A model generated the notes under the pieces. The model did no database searches. It saw nothing but the letters and a program-made list of their open reading frames with translations, and was not told the DNA's origin. DNA of 64,000 nt from Dyella japonica DSM 16301 (GTDB taxonomy: Bacteria > Pseudomonadota > Gammaproteobacteria > Xanthomonadales > Rhodanobacteraceae): assembly GCF_001010355.1 (NCBI RefSeq), contig NZ_JPLA01000001.1:124001-188000 (forward strand), written 5' to 3'. The first letter of the stretch is position 1; every line of letters begins with the position of its first letter. The position numbers and the translations under genes are program-made. Shown here piece after piece: positions 9,967-18,964 of this stretch.

Positions 9967-10938
9967 TCAACGCACTTTGCCGAATCCGCGAAACTGCCGC
10001 AGGGCGGCCCGGAAATAACCGGCATCCGCATCGGAAGCATCGGGCGCAAGCGACGGCAGCGCCGTCCACGGAAGCGTCGGATGCTGGTGATGCACGCGGT
10101 GCAGATGGTGATTCATCAGCACGGGATGCCAGATGGCTGGTGCGCGAAAATTGCGGGCGCGCGCTTCTTCGTCGAGCACGACATCGTAGTGCGGCAGGTT
10201 GTCGGCGACGGAGAGCCACAGTCCGCGCAGAAACATGGTGGCGGCAAGTGCAGGCCACCATGCGCCGTAGAGATAGAACGCGCCGGCGTGGAGTGCGACC
10301 GACAGCACCCAGTCACGACGTATCAGGGCGCGTCGTTCCGGATTTCCCGCAAACGCGACAAACAAGCGTTGGACTTCGCGGCCCGCAGGCTCTTCGCTGT
10401 GCAGCTTTTGGGCGACCAGTCGGCTGACCCAGGCGGCCGGCAGCAAGGTGAGCAGCGGCAAGGCAAGTTCCGCCAGGTACAGGCCGCCCAGCAGATGCGC
10501 GTAGTAGCCGATGCGGGCGAGCACCGGATGCGTCACGCCGTCATGCACGTCGGGCCGGTCAAAGGATTCGCGCGTATAGCGGTGATGCATCAGGTGACCG
10601 AAGCGCGCCGCGTCGAACGGCAGCATGAAGGCGATCGCCAACGCCCGCCCCGCCCACTCGTTGGGTCGTCGCCGGGGCAACAGATGCCCGTGGATCGCCT
10701 CATGGATCAGCCCCCAATGCATCGGGGTCAGCACCACCAACGGCAGCGCGATCCAGAGCATCGATGCCCCGTAGTGCCGCAAAAGCAATGGCCACGCAAC
10801 AAATTGCATCAACATGGCGGCTGCGATGATGCCTAGCAGCGCCGAGTTGGCGCGAAGGTCGATGGGAACATGCCTGGACGTTCGTCGCTCGCTCGCCGCC
10901 TGAACGCCATCCAATCCTGCCGTCGCCTGTCGATCCAT
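9967..10938 (-). CDS. Membrane fatty-acid desaturase family protein
   Basis: 323 residues with the three histidine clusters of membrane di-iron desaturases/hydroxylases: HEAIH at 79-83, HLMHH at 115-119 and HLHRVHH near residue 275. Hydrophobic segments lie around residues 33-72, 100-110, 145-175 and 210-240. The family inserts double bonds or hydroxyls into acyl chains or carotenoids using O2 and an electron donor at the inner membrane. The substrate is not determinable, and carotenoid hydroxylase/ketolase relatives share these motifs. No redox partner is adjacent. The AraC-type regulator follows on the same strand. Confidence 0.85.
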   Translation of the reverse strand: MDRQATAGLDGVQAASERRTSRHVPIDLRANSALLGIIAAAMLMQFVAWPLLLRHYGASMLWIALPLVVLTPMHWGLIHEAIHGHLLPRRRPNEWAGRALAIAFMLPFDAARFGHLMHHRYTRESFDRPDVHDGVTHPVLARIGYYAHLLGGLYLAELALPLLTLLPAAWVSRLVAQKLHSEEPAGREVQRLFVAFAGNPERRALIRRDWVLSVALHAGAFYLYGAWWPALAATMFLRGLWLSVADNLPHYDVVLDEEARARNFRAPAIWHPVLMNHHLHRVHHQHPTLPWTALPSLAPDASDADAGYFRAALRQFRGFGKVR

Positions 10939-11273
10939 CTTCTACCCTTAAGTGCGCCATGGCCCCCGCCTAAGCTAGCGGCGCCTTTTGACATTCAGTG
11001 GTCGATCCGCAGCGATGGCAGGCGCTCCCTGGCAACACGTCGCCATCCTTCGCTATTGAAACCCAAATTCCTTGCAAAATCTCCGTTTGGGCTGAAGGGC
11101 GGATCGGTCGATATCTCACCTGCCGACCGGGGCGCGCCTGCCCTGCCCCGACGACGGCCGCTTCATCCGATCAGCGGCACACTACCGCTCTTGGCGTTCC
11201 CGCCCCGGTGCCGCTTACCGCCTAGTCGCGGCCACACCAAGGCCGCTTGCAGCCCAAGCCATCGGAGGTTCCC
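10939..11273. other. Intergenic region between desaturase and VOC gene
   Basis: 335 bases separating two divergently transcribed genes, so it must hold both promoters. No strong repeat or RNA structure was seen. The VOC gene ribosome binding site (GGAGG at 11265-11269) closes it. Confidence 0.5.
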
Positions 11274-11948
11274 ATGAGCACCCCTGCCGTCGAAACCCCG
11301 CAGCAGCGGGGCGTCGACATGAAATTCGAAATCGTCGTCATCCCCGTGTCGGATGTGGATCGCGCCAAGCGCTTTTATCTCAGTCTCGGCTGGCGGCTGG
11401 ACGCCGATTTCGCCTCGGACGACGGCTACTTCCGCGTCCTCCAGTTCACCCCGCCGGGCTCCGGTTGCTCGGTCATTTTCGGCAAGAACGTGACGTCGGC
11501 CGCGCCAGGTTCCGCCCAGGGCCTGTACTTGATCGTCTCCGACGTCGAGACGGCGCGCAAGGAACTGGTCGATCGCGGCGTGGCGATCAGTGAGGTGTTC
11601 CACGGCGCTGGCGCCTATGCCGGCCAGGACGAGCCCTACCTGTTCGGACGCGTCCGCGTCAGCGGCCCGGACCCCGAGCGCAGCAGCTACCGCTCGTTCG
11701 CCTCGTTCCGCGACCCGGACGGCAATGGCTGGCTATTCCAGGAGATCACCCATCGACTGCCCGGTCGCGTGGACACCGGCGTGGCGACCTACACCTCGTC
11801 GGCCGAGCTCGCGGACGCGCTGCGACGCGCAGGCGCCGCACACGGTGAGCACGAGAAGCGCAACGGCGGCAAGCACGATGAGAACTGGCCGGACTGGTAC
11901 GCCGAGTTCATGCTGAGCGAGCAGACCGGGAAAGAGCCACCCCTATGA
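11274..11948 (+). CDS. VOC-superfamily (glyoxalase/bleomycin resistance-like) protein
   Basis: 224 residues starting MSTPAVETPQQ behind GGAGG with 4-base spacing; an in-frame upstream ATG at 11247 lacks a site. Residues about 17-150 form one VOC module (FEIVVIPVSDVDRAKRFYLSLGW... FASFRDPDGNGWLFQEI). A charged C-terminal tail (HDENWPDWYAEFM) is typical of a subgroup of stand-alone VOC proteins. VOC proteins use paired beta-alpha-beta-beta-beta units to bind a metal and small substrates; this member's reaction is unknown. It is convergent with the VIT-like gene downstream. Confidence 0.8.
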   Translation: MSTPAVETPQQRGVDMKFEIVVIPVSDVDRAKRFYLSLGWRLDADFASDDGYFRVLQFTPPGSGCSVIFGKNVTSAAPGSAQGLYLIVSDVETARKELVDRGVAISEVFHGAGAYAGQDEPYLFGRVRVSGPDPERSSYRSFASFRDPDGNGWLFQEITHRLPGRVDTGVATYTSSAELADALRRAGAAHGEHEKRNGGKHDENWPDWYAEFMLSEQTGKEPPL

Positions 11949-12010
11949 GGATCGCGGTCTCGCCCGTCTGACGCGTCAGCGAGGCAAGCCAGCGGCTGTG
12001 CTTCGGCGCA

Positions 12011-12694
12011 TCACCCACCCAGGGCGATGATCGCCATGGTCAGGCACACCCCGATCACCATCATGCCAAAGCCTGCCCGCCAGGCGCCCAGGCCCGCGTA
12101 TTTGCCCAGGACGTAGCCACCGAAAAACAGCATGGCCAGGCTGAGCACGCGCGAGATCAGCAGTGCCTTGGGCACATCGTCGATCAGCATGAAAGGCAGC
12201 ACGACGGGAAAGGTCGATAGCACGACGATGAAGAAGACGCGCGCGGCCCGCAGGAAATCGATGAAGTAGAGCCGGGGACGCTCCGGCAATGGTTCAAGGT
12301 TGACCAGCCTGCCCCGCAACGGCTCCAGGTCGGCGTCGGTCACCAGGATCTCGATAAACGAAGGCAGCTCGTTTCGAACCAGACCGATGCCGGTCGCCGC
12401 ATCCGGTGCACTCTTCATGTCCAGCGCGAGGGTCAGCCGGTGACCGCGGCCGGTCAGCGTATGCAGGAGATACATCATGGCATCGGCCAGGCCCCAGGCG
12501 AGATTGCAACCCAGGGCGGCGCGCCACATGGTCGAGGGATCTTCGTGATCCGGGCCGACCGTCGACACGGCGCCGACAAAGGTCAACGCCATCAGCAGGC
12601 CAAAGCACATCTCCGACACGCGCTCCACCACATCCAGACCTGCGCCGGCGACCACGGATGGCTTAGGTGCTGTGGGGCTCTTCGCGTGGTTCAT
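12011..12694 (-). CDS. VIT1/CCC1-like integral membrane protein
   Basis: 227 residues with a strong ribosome binding site (GAGGAGG). Five hydrophobic segments lie around residues 28-48, 65-80, 150-175, 182-200 and 205-225. The first two (ERVSEMCFGLLMALTFVGAVS, ALGCNLAWGLADAMMYLL) resemble the repeated helices of VIT1/CCC1 iron/manganese transporters. The central soluble stretch of about 60 residues differs from classical VIT1. Metal transport is therefore only a family-level suggestion. It sits 155 bases downstream of the AdiC-like antiporter on the same strand. Confidence 0.55.
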   Translation of the reverse strand: MNHAKSPTAPKPSVVAGAGLDVVERVSEMCFGLLMALTFVGAVSTVGPDHEDPSTMWRAALGCNLAWGLADAMMYLLHTLTGRGHRLTLALDMKSAPDAATGIGLVRNELPSFIEILVTDADLEPLRGRLVNLEPLPERPRLYFIDFLRAARVFFIVVLSTFPVVLPFMLIDDVPKALLISRVLSLAMLFFGGYVLGKYAGLGAWRAGFGMMVIGVCLTMAIIALGG

Positions 12695-12849
12695 GTCGCA
12701 CCTCCTCTAGGCGGGTCCATGCCTGGGCTATGCCGGGCGGGCACGTGAATCCGCAGCATGGAACTGCGATCGAAGTCCTGGCATACGCACCGGCCTCACC
12801 AAAAAGCCCGCGCGAACACCTCGATACGATGGCGGCTGAGATGGCCGCC

Positions 12850-14145
12850 CTATTTCTTCTTGATCAGTGCGAACAGCGGTGCCGAAAGCAGCAGGATGAT
12901 GAGCGCCTTGCGCCCCAGTTCCGCACCCTGCCCCAGCACCACGCTCAGGCAATAGAGACAGGCCACGATGCCAACCACGATATAGAACTGCTGCCTGCCG
13001 GATGACATGTCGAGCTCGCGATTGAGTCGCCACATGGCCACGACGGAATAGAGGTACGGAAGCACCATCAGCACGACGGTGGCGTCGGTGATGTGGGAGA
13101 ACTGCGTGGCCACGTCCGGCGAAGTGGTGATGAGCAACATCAAGGTCATCATCACGCCGGTCAGGACGAGGTTCTGAACCGGCATGCCCTGCTGGTTGGT
13201 CAAGGAAAAACGACGGGGAAACATGCCGTCGTGACCGGCCGCCTCGGCGGACTGGGCGGTAATGAGTATCCAGCCCACCAGGGACCCGGATGCCTTGAGG
13301 ATGGCCGCCAGCGAAATGACGACGGCCGCCCAGGGGCCAAGCATCACCTGCGCCGCCTCCGCGAAGGGCGCACCAGAGATGCGCAGTTGCGCCCCGGGAA
13401 TGATCCCCATCAGCACGGTGCAACAGGAAATATAGATCGCCGTCGAAATCAGCAGGCCGATGATGGTGGCCAACGGCACATTGCGTTTTGGATTCTCGAT
13501 GACGCCCGCTGAAACGGCGGCGCTCTCCACGCCAAGAAACGCCCATAGCGCGATGGCGCCACTACGGCTGATCGCTGTCAGCGTCGGCACCTGCTCGGGA
13601 TTCCAGCTCGCCACAAAAACATCGGGGCGGAACCAGAACCAACCGAGCAAGCCAACAAACGCAATCGGCAGGATACCGGCCAGCGTACTGACCGCCGTGA
13701 AGTGTCCCACCGCACGGGCATCGCGCGTGTTGAGCCACACAAACAGCCAGATCACGGCCGCGGTGCATGCGTTGGCAATCCACGGATTCTTCAGCACCGG
13801 GAAGAACACCGCCAGGTAGCCGGTCACCGAAACGGCGATGGCCACGTTGCCGATGACGTTCGCCACCCAATAAAGAAAGTTGGTCTGAAACGCCGGAAAC
13901 GCGCCCATGTGATCACGCGCATAGGCATAAGGCCCACCTGCCTTGGGTTCGACCATGCCCAGGTGCGCAAAGACCAGGCCGAGGGCACTGGCGCCCAGGG
14001 CCGCCACGATCCAGCCGTAAATGGAAATGCTGCCCACATTGGCCAGGCTCGATGGCAACAGGAATAGACCGGTCCCCACCATATTGGCGACGACCAATGA
14101 GGAGGCCCCGAGTAGCCCCATTTTCTTGCCGCCACCTGTGCCCAT
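12850..14145 (-). CDS. adiC: AdiC-like amino acid/polyamine antiporter (APC superfamily)
   Basis: 431 residues, 12 predicted membrane helices. The N-terminal GTGLFLLPSSLANVGSISIY corresponds to the unwound helix-1 substrate site of the AdiC/PotE family. LWAFLGVESAAVSAGVIENP matches the AdiC helix-6 segment with its gating Trp and Glu, and GSLVGWILITAQ keeps the helix-8 Trp. Family role: exchange of an amino acid for its decarboxylated amine, for example arginine for agmatine. It starts 12 bases after the decarboxylase stop, so the two are probably translationally coupled, which supports a matched decarboxylase/antiporter pair. Exact substrate is inferred from context. Confidence 0.8.
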   Translation of the reverse strand: MGTGGGKKMGLLGASSLVVANMVGTGLFLLPSSLANVGSISIYGWIVAALGASALGLVFAHLGMVEPKAGGPYAYARDHMGAFPAFQTNFLYWVANVIGNVAIAVSVTGYLAVFFPVLKNPWIANACTAAVIWLFVWLNTRDARAVGHFTAVSTLAGILPIAFVGLLGWFWFRPDVFVASWNPEQVPTLTAISRSGAIALWAFLGVESAAVSAGVIENPKRNVPLATIIGLLISTAIYISCCTVLMGIIPGAQLRISGAPFAEAAQVMLGPWAAVVISLAAILKASGSLVGWILITAQSAEAAGHDGMFPRRFSLTNQQGMPVQNLVLTGVMMTLMLLITTSPDVATQFSHITDATVVLMVLPYLYSVVAMWRLNRELDMSSGRQQFYIVVGIVACLYCLSVVLGQGAELGRKALIILLLSAPLFALIKKK

Positions 14146-14157
14146 AGGAGTACTCGC

Positions 14158-16470
14158 CTAGTAAGACCTCAGACACTGCAGGTAGTACTCCCCGTCTTCC
14201 ACTTCGACGCCATGCGTGTCGTGGCCAAATCCCGGGAAGGTGTGATCCCAGCTCTGCAACGCCTTGAGGTAGCCCACATACGGGCCGTCGGCAGAACCGG
14301 CCACCTCGCCAGGCATCAGCATGGGAATGCCGGGCGGGTATGGCACCACGCTGGTGGCCAGCGTCCTGCCGGCAAGATCGGCCAGCGCCACGCGTTCGAC
14401 CTGCACGCGCAGCAGCTGCTGATAGGCGTCTGCCGGCGACATGCGCACTTCCGGAAGACTCGAATACGCGTGCTGCAGATGCTGCGTCTGGCCCGTCCTC
14501 TTCATCTCCGCGAACATCTGGTCGCCCAGACCGCGCAAGCCCAGGCTGCCGTAACGATCCGGATGATTGGCCACCAGATCGGGCATCACCCGCTCCAGCG
14601 GCCGGTCTTCGTCGTAGTCGCGCTTGAAATCGAGGAAGGCCGTGATCAAGGTGCTCCATTTGGCCTTGGTGATGCCGATGGAGAACAGGAACAGCACGGC
14701 GAAGTCACTGGTCTTCTCCACCACGATGCCACGCGAGCCGAGGTAGGCCGTCAGCAGCGTCGCCGGGAAGCCGTGCTCGCCCAGCGTGCCGTCGTCCTGT
14801 ACGCCAGGGGTCAGCACCGACACCTTGATCGGATCGAGCATGCAGTAGCCGTCTTCCAGATCGCCGAAGCCGTGCCAGTTGTCGCCCGGATGCAGCACCC
14901 ATGCGTTGGCATCCTCGGCGAGCAATTCCGGCGCCGCATCGACAAAATCGATCTTCTTGCCGGTATTGAGGTCAGTGATCACTTCGGGATTCCAGGTGCG
15001 GAAGAACCACGAGCCCTTCTGCGCGAAGTCGCGATTCAAACGCCCCACGATCTGCCTGAAATGGATCGCCTCATCGATGCACTCGCGGGTCAGGCTCACG
15101 CCACCCAGGCCATCCATCATTGAGGCGGCCACTTCGTTCGACGCCATGATCGGGTAGAACGGCGAGGTGGAGCCGTGCATCATGAACGACTCGTTGAAGC
15201 GCGCGTGCGGGATGCTGCTGCGGCCGTCGCGTACGTGGATATACGACGCCTGCGAAAACGCGGCCAGCAATTTGTGCGTCGAGTGGGTGGTGAAGACTGT
15301 CGGCCCGTTCGGATCGTGCTCCGTGGCCGGGCCGTGCATGGCCAGACGTCCCGAGTAAAGCGGATTGAACCGGGCATAGCCGTACCAGGCCTCGTCGAAG
15401 TGCACGCGATCGACCCAGCTGCCGACTTCCTCAAGCACGCGGGCGGTGTTGTAGCAGAGGCCGTCATAGGTCGAATTGGTCACCACCACGAACACCGGCT
15501 GCTGATCGGCCAGGTTCTTCGACAACGGGTTGCCGGCCACCGCGCTGCGCACGCTGGCCTGCCTGAACTTGTCGGGATAGATCGGACCGATCAGTCCGTA
15601 ACGATTGCGCGACGGCACCAGGTAGTGCGGTATGCCGCCGGTCATGGTCAGGCCGTGCTCGATCGACTTGTGGCAATTGCGGTCGCACAACACCACCTGA
15701 TCGCGTCCCACGCAGGCCATGAAGATGATGCGGTTGGAGGTGGATGATCCGTTGGTGACGGTATAGCTGCGATGCGAGCCGAAAATGCGCGCGATGTACT
15801 TCTCGCTCTCGCCGATCGGCCCGGTATGGTCCAGCAGGGAGCCGATCTCGCCCACGCTGATGGACAGATCCGTGCGGAACACGTGCTCGCCATAGAAATC
15901 GTAGAACGCGCGACCGGTGGGATGCTTGAGGAAGGCGGTGCCACCGGTGTGGCCTGGCGTATGCCATGAGTATTCGTGCACTTCGTTGAAATTGGCCAGC
16001 GCCGCGGTCAGCGGGCCGAACAGGGTCCCGAGGTAGATCCGCATGGCGGCATGCACACGACCGCTGACAAAGGTTGCCGAGTCCTGCGACAGCCAGATCA
16101 GCTCGTTGATGGCCTGGACCGTCTCCACGCTCAACGTTTGCGCCTTCTCCGGCTCCGTCATGAGGAAGATCGGCACATTCTCGTTGCGCGCACGGATGCT
16201 GTTGATCAAGCCGATGGCCGCCGCATTATCCTTCTCCACACCCTCCGCATTGGGCAGCGACCAGTCGATCAGCATGGCGTGGATGGCCGCATCGGAGACG
16301 ATGGAGGAGCGCGCGTCGTCGACGGTCGAGGCGGTGGTGGTCTCGATATTGCGATCGGCAAACTCCTGCTCCAGCGTGCGGCAGGCCCTGCCGCCGGCGC
16401 TGTCGGTACCGACTTTGGAGTGGACCAGCAACACGCGCAGCTTTTGACGCAGGTTACGACGCTCGAGCAT
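14158..16470 (-). CDS. Biodegradative Orn/Lys/Arg decarboxylase, AdiA-like (PLP fold type I)
   Basis: 770 residues from the ATG at 16470, preceded by AGGAG at 7 bases; an upstream in-frame ATG at 16494 has no site. The N-terminal ~130 residues form the receiver-like wing domain (LRVLLVHSKVG... AMLIDWSLPN). The catalytic domain has HTPGHTGGTAFLKHP, VHFDEAWYGY and THSTHKLLAAFSQASYIH, where Lys 400 should bind PLP. The C-terminal domain has VVPYPPGIPMLMPGE. The stretch after the PLP Lys (FMMHGSTSPFYPIMASNEVA) is close to arginine decarboxylase AdiA. Decarboxylation consumes a cytosolic proton. Arginine is the best substrate guess because an AdiC-like antiporter follows 12 bases later; lysine cannot be excluded. 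Confidence 0.85.
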   Translation of the reverse strand: MLERRNLRQKLRVLLVHSKVGTDSAGGRACRTLEQEFADRNIETTTASTVDDARSSIVSDAAIHAMLIDWSLPNAEGVEKDNAAAIGLINSIRARNENVPIFLMTEPEKAQTLSVETVQAINELIWLSQDSATFVSGRVHAAMRIYLGTLFGPLTAALANFNEVHEYSWHTPGHTGGTAFLKHPTGRAFYDFYGEHVFRTDLSISVGEIGSLLDHTGPIGESEKYIARIFGSHRSYTVTNGSSTSNRIIFMACVGRDQVVLCDRNCHKSIEHGLTMTGGIPHYLVPSRNRYGLIGPIYPDKFRQASVRSAVAGNPLSKNLADQQPVFVVVTNSTYDGLCYNTARVLEEVGSWVDRVHFDEAWYGYARFNPLYSGRLAMHGPATEHDPNGPTVFTTHSTHKLLAAFSQASYIHVRDGRSSIPHARFNESFMMHGSTSPFYPIMASNEVAASMMDGLGGVSLTRECIDEAIHFRQIVGRLNRDFAQKGSWFFRTWNPEVITDLNTGKKIDFVDAAPELLAEDANAWVLHPGDNWHGFGDLEDGYCMLDPIKVSVLTPGVQDDGTLGEHGFPATLLTAYLGSRGIVVEKTSDFAVLFLFSIGITKAKWSTLITAFLDFKRDYDEDRPLERVMPDLVANHPDRYGSLGLRGLGDQMFAEMKRTGQTQHLQHAYSSLPEVRMSPADAYQQLLRVQVERVALADLAGRTLATSVVPYPPGIPMLMPGEVAGSADGPYVGYLKALQSWDHTFPGFGHDTHGVEVEDGEYYLQCLRSY

Positions 16471-16563
16471 GATGATTCTCCTGGTTGGCGGCATGCGAGT
16501 AGCCGCCGCCGTCTGGAACTTTCTGCGGGCCGTGATCGTTCGTCACCATCACGGTCCGACAAT

Positions 16564-18897
16564 TCATTTTTTGCGCGCAGTCTTTGCCTGCTTGGCCGCA
16601 GCCGGTTTATCCAGCACGACCCGCACCCACATGTCGCCATTGGCATCGGCGTGCATGTTCTGCACTTCGCGCGCGAAACCGGGGAACTTGCGTCCATAGG
16701 CCTCCACGGCCTGCAGGAAGCGGAAGATCGGACCGCCTTTGGGATCCATGCGCTCGCCCGGCATCAGCACGGGTATGCCCGGCGGATACGGCACGATCAT
16801 CAGGGCGGCGATGCGCCCAGGCATATCGGCAATGCGCACTTCTTCGGTGGTGCCATGAATCAGATGCTGATACGCCTCTGCCGGCGTCAACACCGGTTCG
16901 GAAAGCGTCTCGCCGGCCTTGTTCGCCATCGCCTGCAGATCCAGCTCGCTCATCGCCTCGTGCATCTCATCGCACAGCTGCGGCAGGGTCATCTCCCGAT
17001 AGCGCTCGGGATAGGCATGCACCAGGTCGGGCAGTGCCTCTTCCAGCGTCGCATTGCGGTCATACAGCCGCTTGAAGGAGAGCAAGGTCTCCAGCAAGGT
17101 GCCCCACTTGCCCTGCGTGGTGCCCACCGAAAACAGCACCAACACCGTGTAGTCACCGGTCCGGGCAATCGCCTGCCGCCGCGCATCAAGGAACTTGGTC
17201 AGCACCGCGCCGGGGATGCCGCGCTTGGCCAGCTTGCCCTTGGCGTCCGTACCCGGGCACAGGATGGTGACCTTGGTCGGGTCGAGCATGCAGAAATCGT
17301 CCTTGACCACATCGTCGGGCAAGCCATGCCAGGCATCGCCCGCACGCAAGGTCCAGCACGCGGTCGACTCGGCCAGCACATCAAGCGGCGCCTCATGGAA
17401 GGCAACCTGCTTTCCCTTGATGGGCACGCGCGGCGGCTGGAACAGCGAGAAGAACCATTGACCCTCGTCCTTGAGCCGATGCTCGACCAGCGCGACCGTC
17501 CGGCGAAACGCCACCGCCAGGTCGACCGTCTCGCGCAGCAAGGCCGGCCCCGATGGCTCGTCCATCATGGCCGAGGCGATGTCCAGCGATGCGATCAGCG
17601 GATAGAACGGCGAGGTCGTGCCATGCATCATGAAGGCTTCCTTCACCGGCGCCATCGCCAGTTCGCCACGCTTGCTGTTGCTCACGTGGATATAGGACGC
17701 CATCGAAAAGGCAGGCAGCATCTTGTGCGTGGACTGCACGGCGAGCACGGTCGGGCGATTCTTGATGTCGCGCGGCACGCCCATGGCGAAACGATGCTTG
17801 TAGAGCGGATGGAATTTGCCGTAGGCATACCACGCTTCGTCGAAGTGCACGCGATGCACGCTGCTTGAAAGCAGCTCCACCACCTTGTCGACGTGGTAGA
17901 GCAGTCCGTCATAGGTTGGATTGGTGACGACCGCATAGACAGGCTCTTTCGACTTGGCGTTCGCCGCCAACGGCGAATCGGCGATCAGGCTCTGGATATG
18001 CGCATGGGTAAAACGCTTGGGCGGAATCAGGCCGATCATGCCGTAGCCGTTACGGCTGGGCTGGAAGTACACCGGCCGCGCGCCCGACAAGGTCATCGCG
18101 TGATTGAGTGATTTGTGGCAGTTGCGGTCGGCGATGACGATTTCGTCCTTGCCGATGCAGGCCTGCACCACGATGCGATTGGACGCCGAGGAACCGGCCA
18201 GTACATAGAACGTCCAGTCCGCGCCAAACACCCGCGCCGCCATGCGTTGCGAATCGGCCGGCGGCCCTTCGATGTCCAGCCATGACCCCAGCTCGGCATT
18301 GGAGATGCCGATGTCGGCGCGCATGATGTTCTCGCCGAAGAACTCGTGGAACTCCGCGCCGGCGGGATGTTTGAGATAGGCGGCGCCGCCCATGTGGCCC
18401 GGCGCGTCCCATTGGTAGGCGCCCTCTTCCGTCAGCTTCTTGAGTGCCTTGAAATAGGGGGGAAGCAGGCCGCTGTGATAGTCGTCGATGGCGAACTGCA
18501 GGCGGCGCGCGAAGAACTCAGGCGTCTCGCTGCCGACGTTCACGTATTCACGCACCTCCGAAACCAGGTTCATCGGCAAGTCGGGCGTCTCGATGCTGCG
18601 GGTCAGCAGAAAGATCGGCACCTTCAACGACTTTTCGCGCACGGCGCGCACGATCTTCATCGCCGACTCTTCCGCCATCGTCCCGGTTTCGCCCAGATCC
18701 CAGTCGATCGCCACGGCCGAATACGAGGGCTTGCCGCGCGCAATCGCCAGGCCGTCCTCTCCGCTCATGGCCTGCACGACCTGGATGCCGCGATCTTCGA
18801 TGGCCTTACCCAGTCGAGACAAGGCCATCCGGAACGCGGATCCCTCATCCGGCAGATCGGTGGTGACAAAAAGTATCCAGGGATGATTCATCGACAT
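16564..18897 (-). CDS. Second Orn/Lys/Arg decarboxylase, divergent paralogue
   Basis: 777 residues with the same architecture as the adjacent decarboxylase: receiver-like wing (WILFVTTDLPDEGS... VAIDWDLGETG), PLP domain with DAPGHMGGAAYLKHP, VHFDEAWYAYGKF and AVQSTHKMLPAFSMASYIH (PLP Lys 392), then VPYPPGIPVLMPGERM. The C-terminus ends in a basic tail (AAAKQAKTARKK). Around the PLP site it has QSTHKM where its neighbour has HSTHKL, and the following TSPFYPLIASLD resembles ornithine decarboxylases. With PotE at the head of the operon, ornithine to putrescine is a reasonable inference, not proof. The gap to the next decarboxylase is 93 bases. Confidence 0.8.
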   Translation of the reverse strand: MSMNHPWILFVTTDLPDEGSAFRMALSRLGKAIEDRGIQVVQAMSGEDGLAIARGKPSYSAVAIDWDLGETGTMAEESAMKIVRAVREKSLKVPIFLLTRSIETPDLPMNLVSEVREYVNVGSETPEFFARRLQFAIDDYHSGLLPPYFKALKKLTEEGAYQWDAPGHMGGAAYLKHPAGAEFHEFFGENIMRADIGISNAELGSWLDIEGPPADSQRMAARVFGADWTFYVLAGSSASNRIVVQACIGKDEIVIADRNCHKSLNHAMTLSGARPVYFQPSRNGYGMIGLIPPKRFTHAHIQSLIADSPLAANAKSKEPVYAVVTNPTYDGLLYHVDKVVELLSSSVHRVHFDEAWYAYGKFHPLYKHRFAMGVPRDIKNRPTVLAVQSTHKMLPAFSMASYIHVSNSKRGELAMAPVKEAFMMHGTTSPFYPLIASLDIASAMMDEPSGPALLRETVDLAVAFRRTVALVEHRLKDEGQWFFSLFQPPRVPIKGKQVAFHEAPLDVLAESTACWTLRAGDAWHGLPDDVVKDDFCMLDPTKVTILCPGTDAKGKLAKRGIPGAVLTKFLDARRQAIARTGDYTVLVLFSVGTTQGKWGTLLETLLSFKRLYDRNATLEEALPDLVHAYPERYREMTLPQLCDEMHEAMSELDLQAMANKAGETLSEPVLTPAEAYQHLIHGTTEEVRIADMPGRIAALMIVPYPPGIPVLMPGERMDPKGGPIFRFLQAVEAYGRKFPGFAREVQNMHADANGDMWVRVVLDKPAAAKQAKTARKK

Positions 18898-18964
18898 GAG
18901 GTGCGTACTCCGGTGCCGTTCCAGCCTTGTCGATACCGCCGATCACCCGGCATCTGGCCAGGTC

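Noticed and set aside
15976..17868. A 630-codon plus-strand frame across both decarboxylase genes
   Set aside because: It is antisense to two well-recognised decarboxylases and crosses their intergenic gap; His/Gln/Arg-rich composition is typical of a shadow frame.
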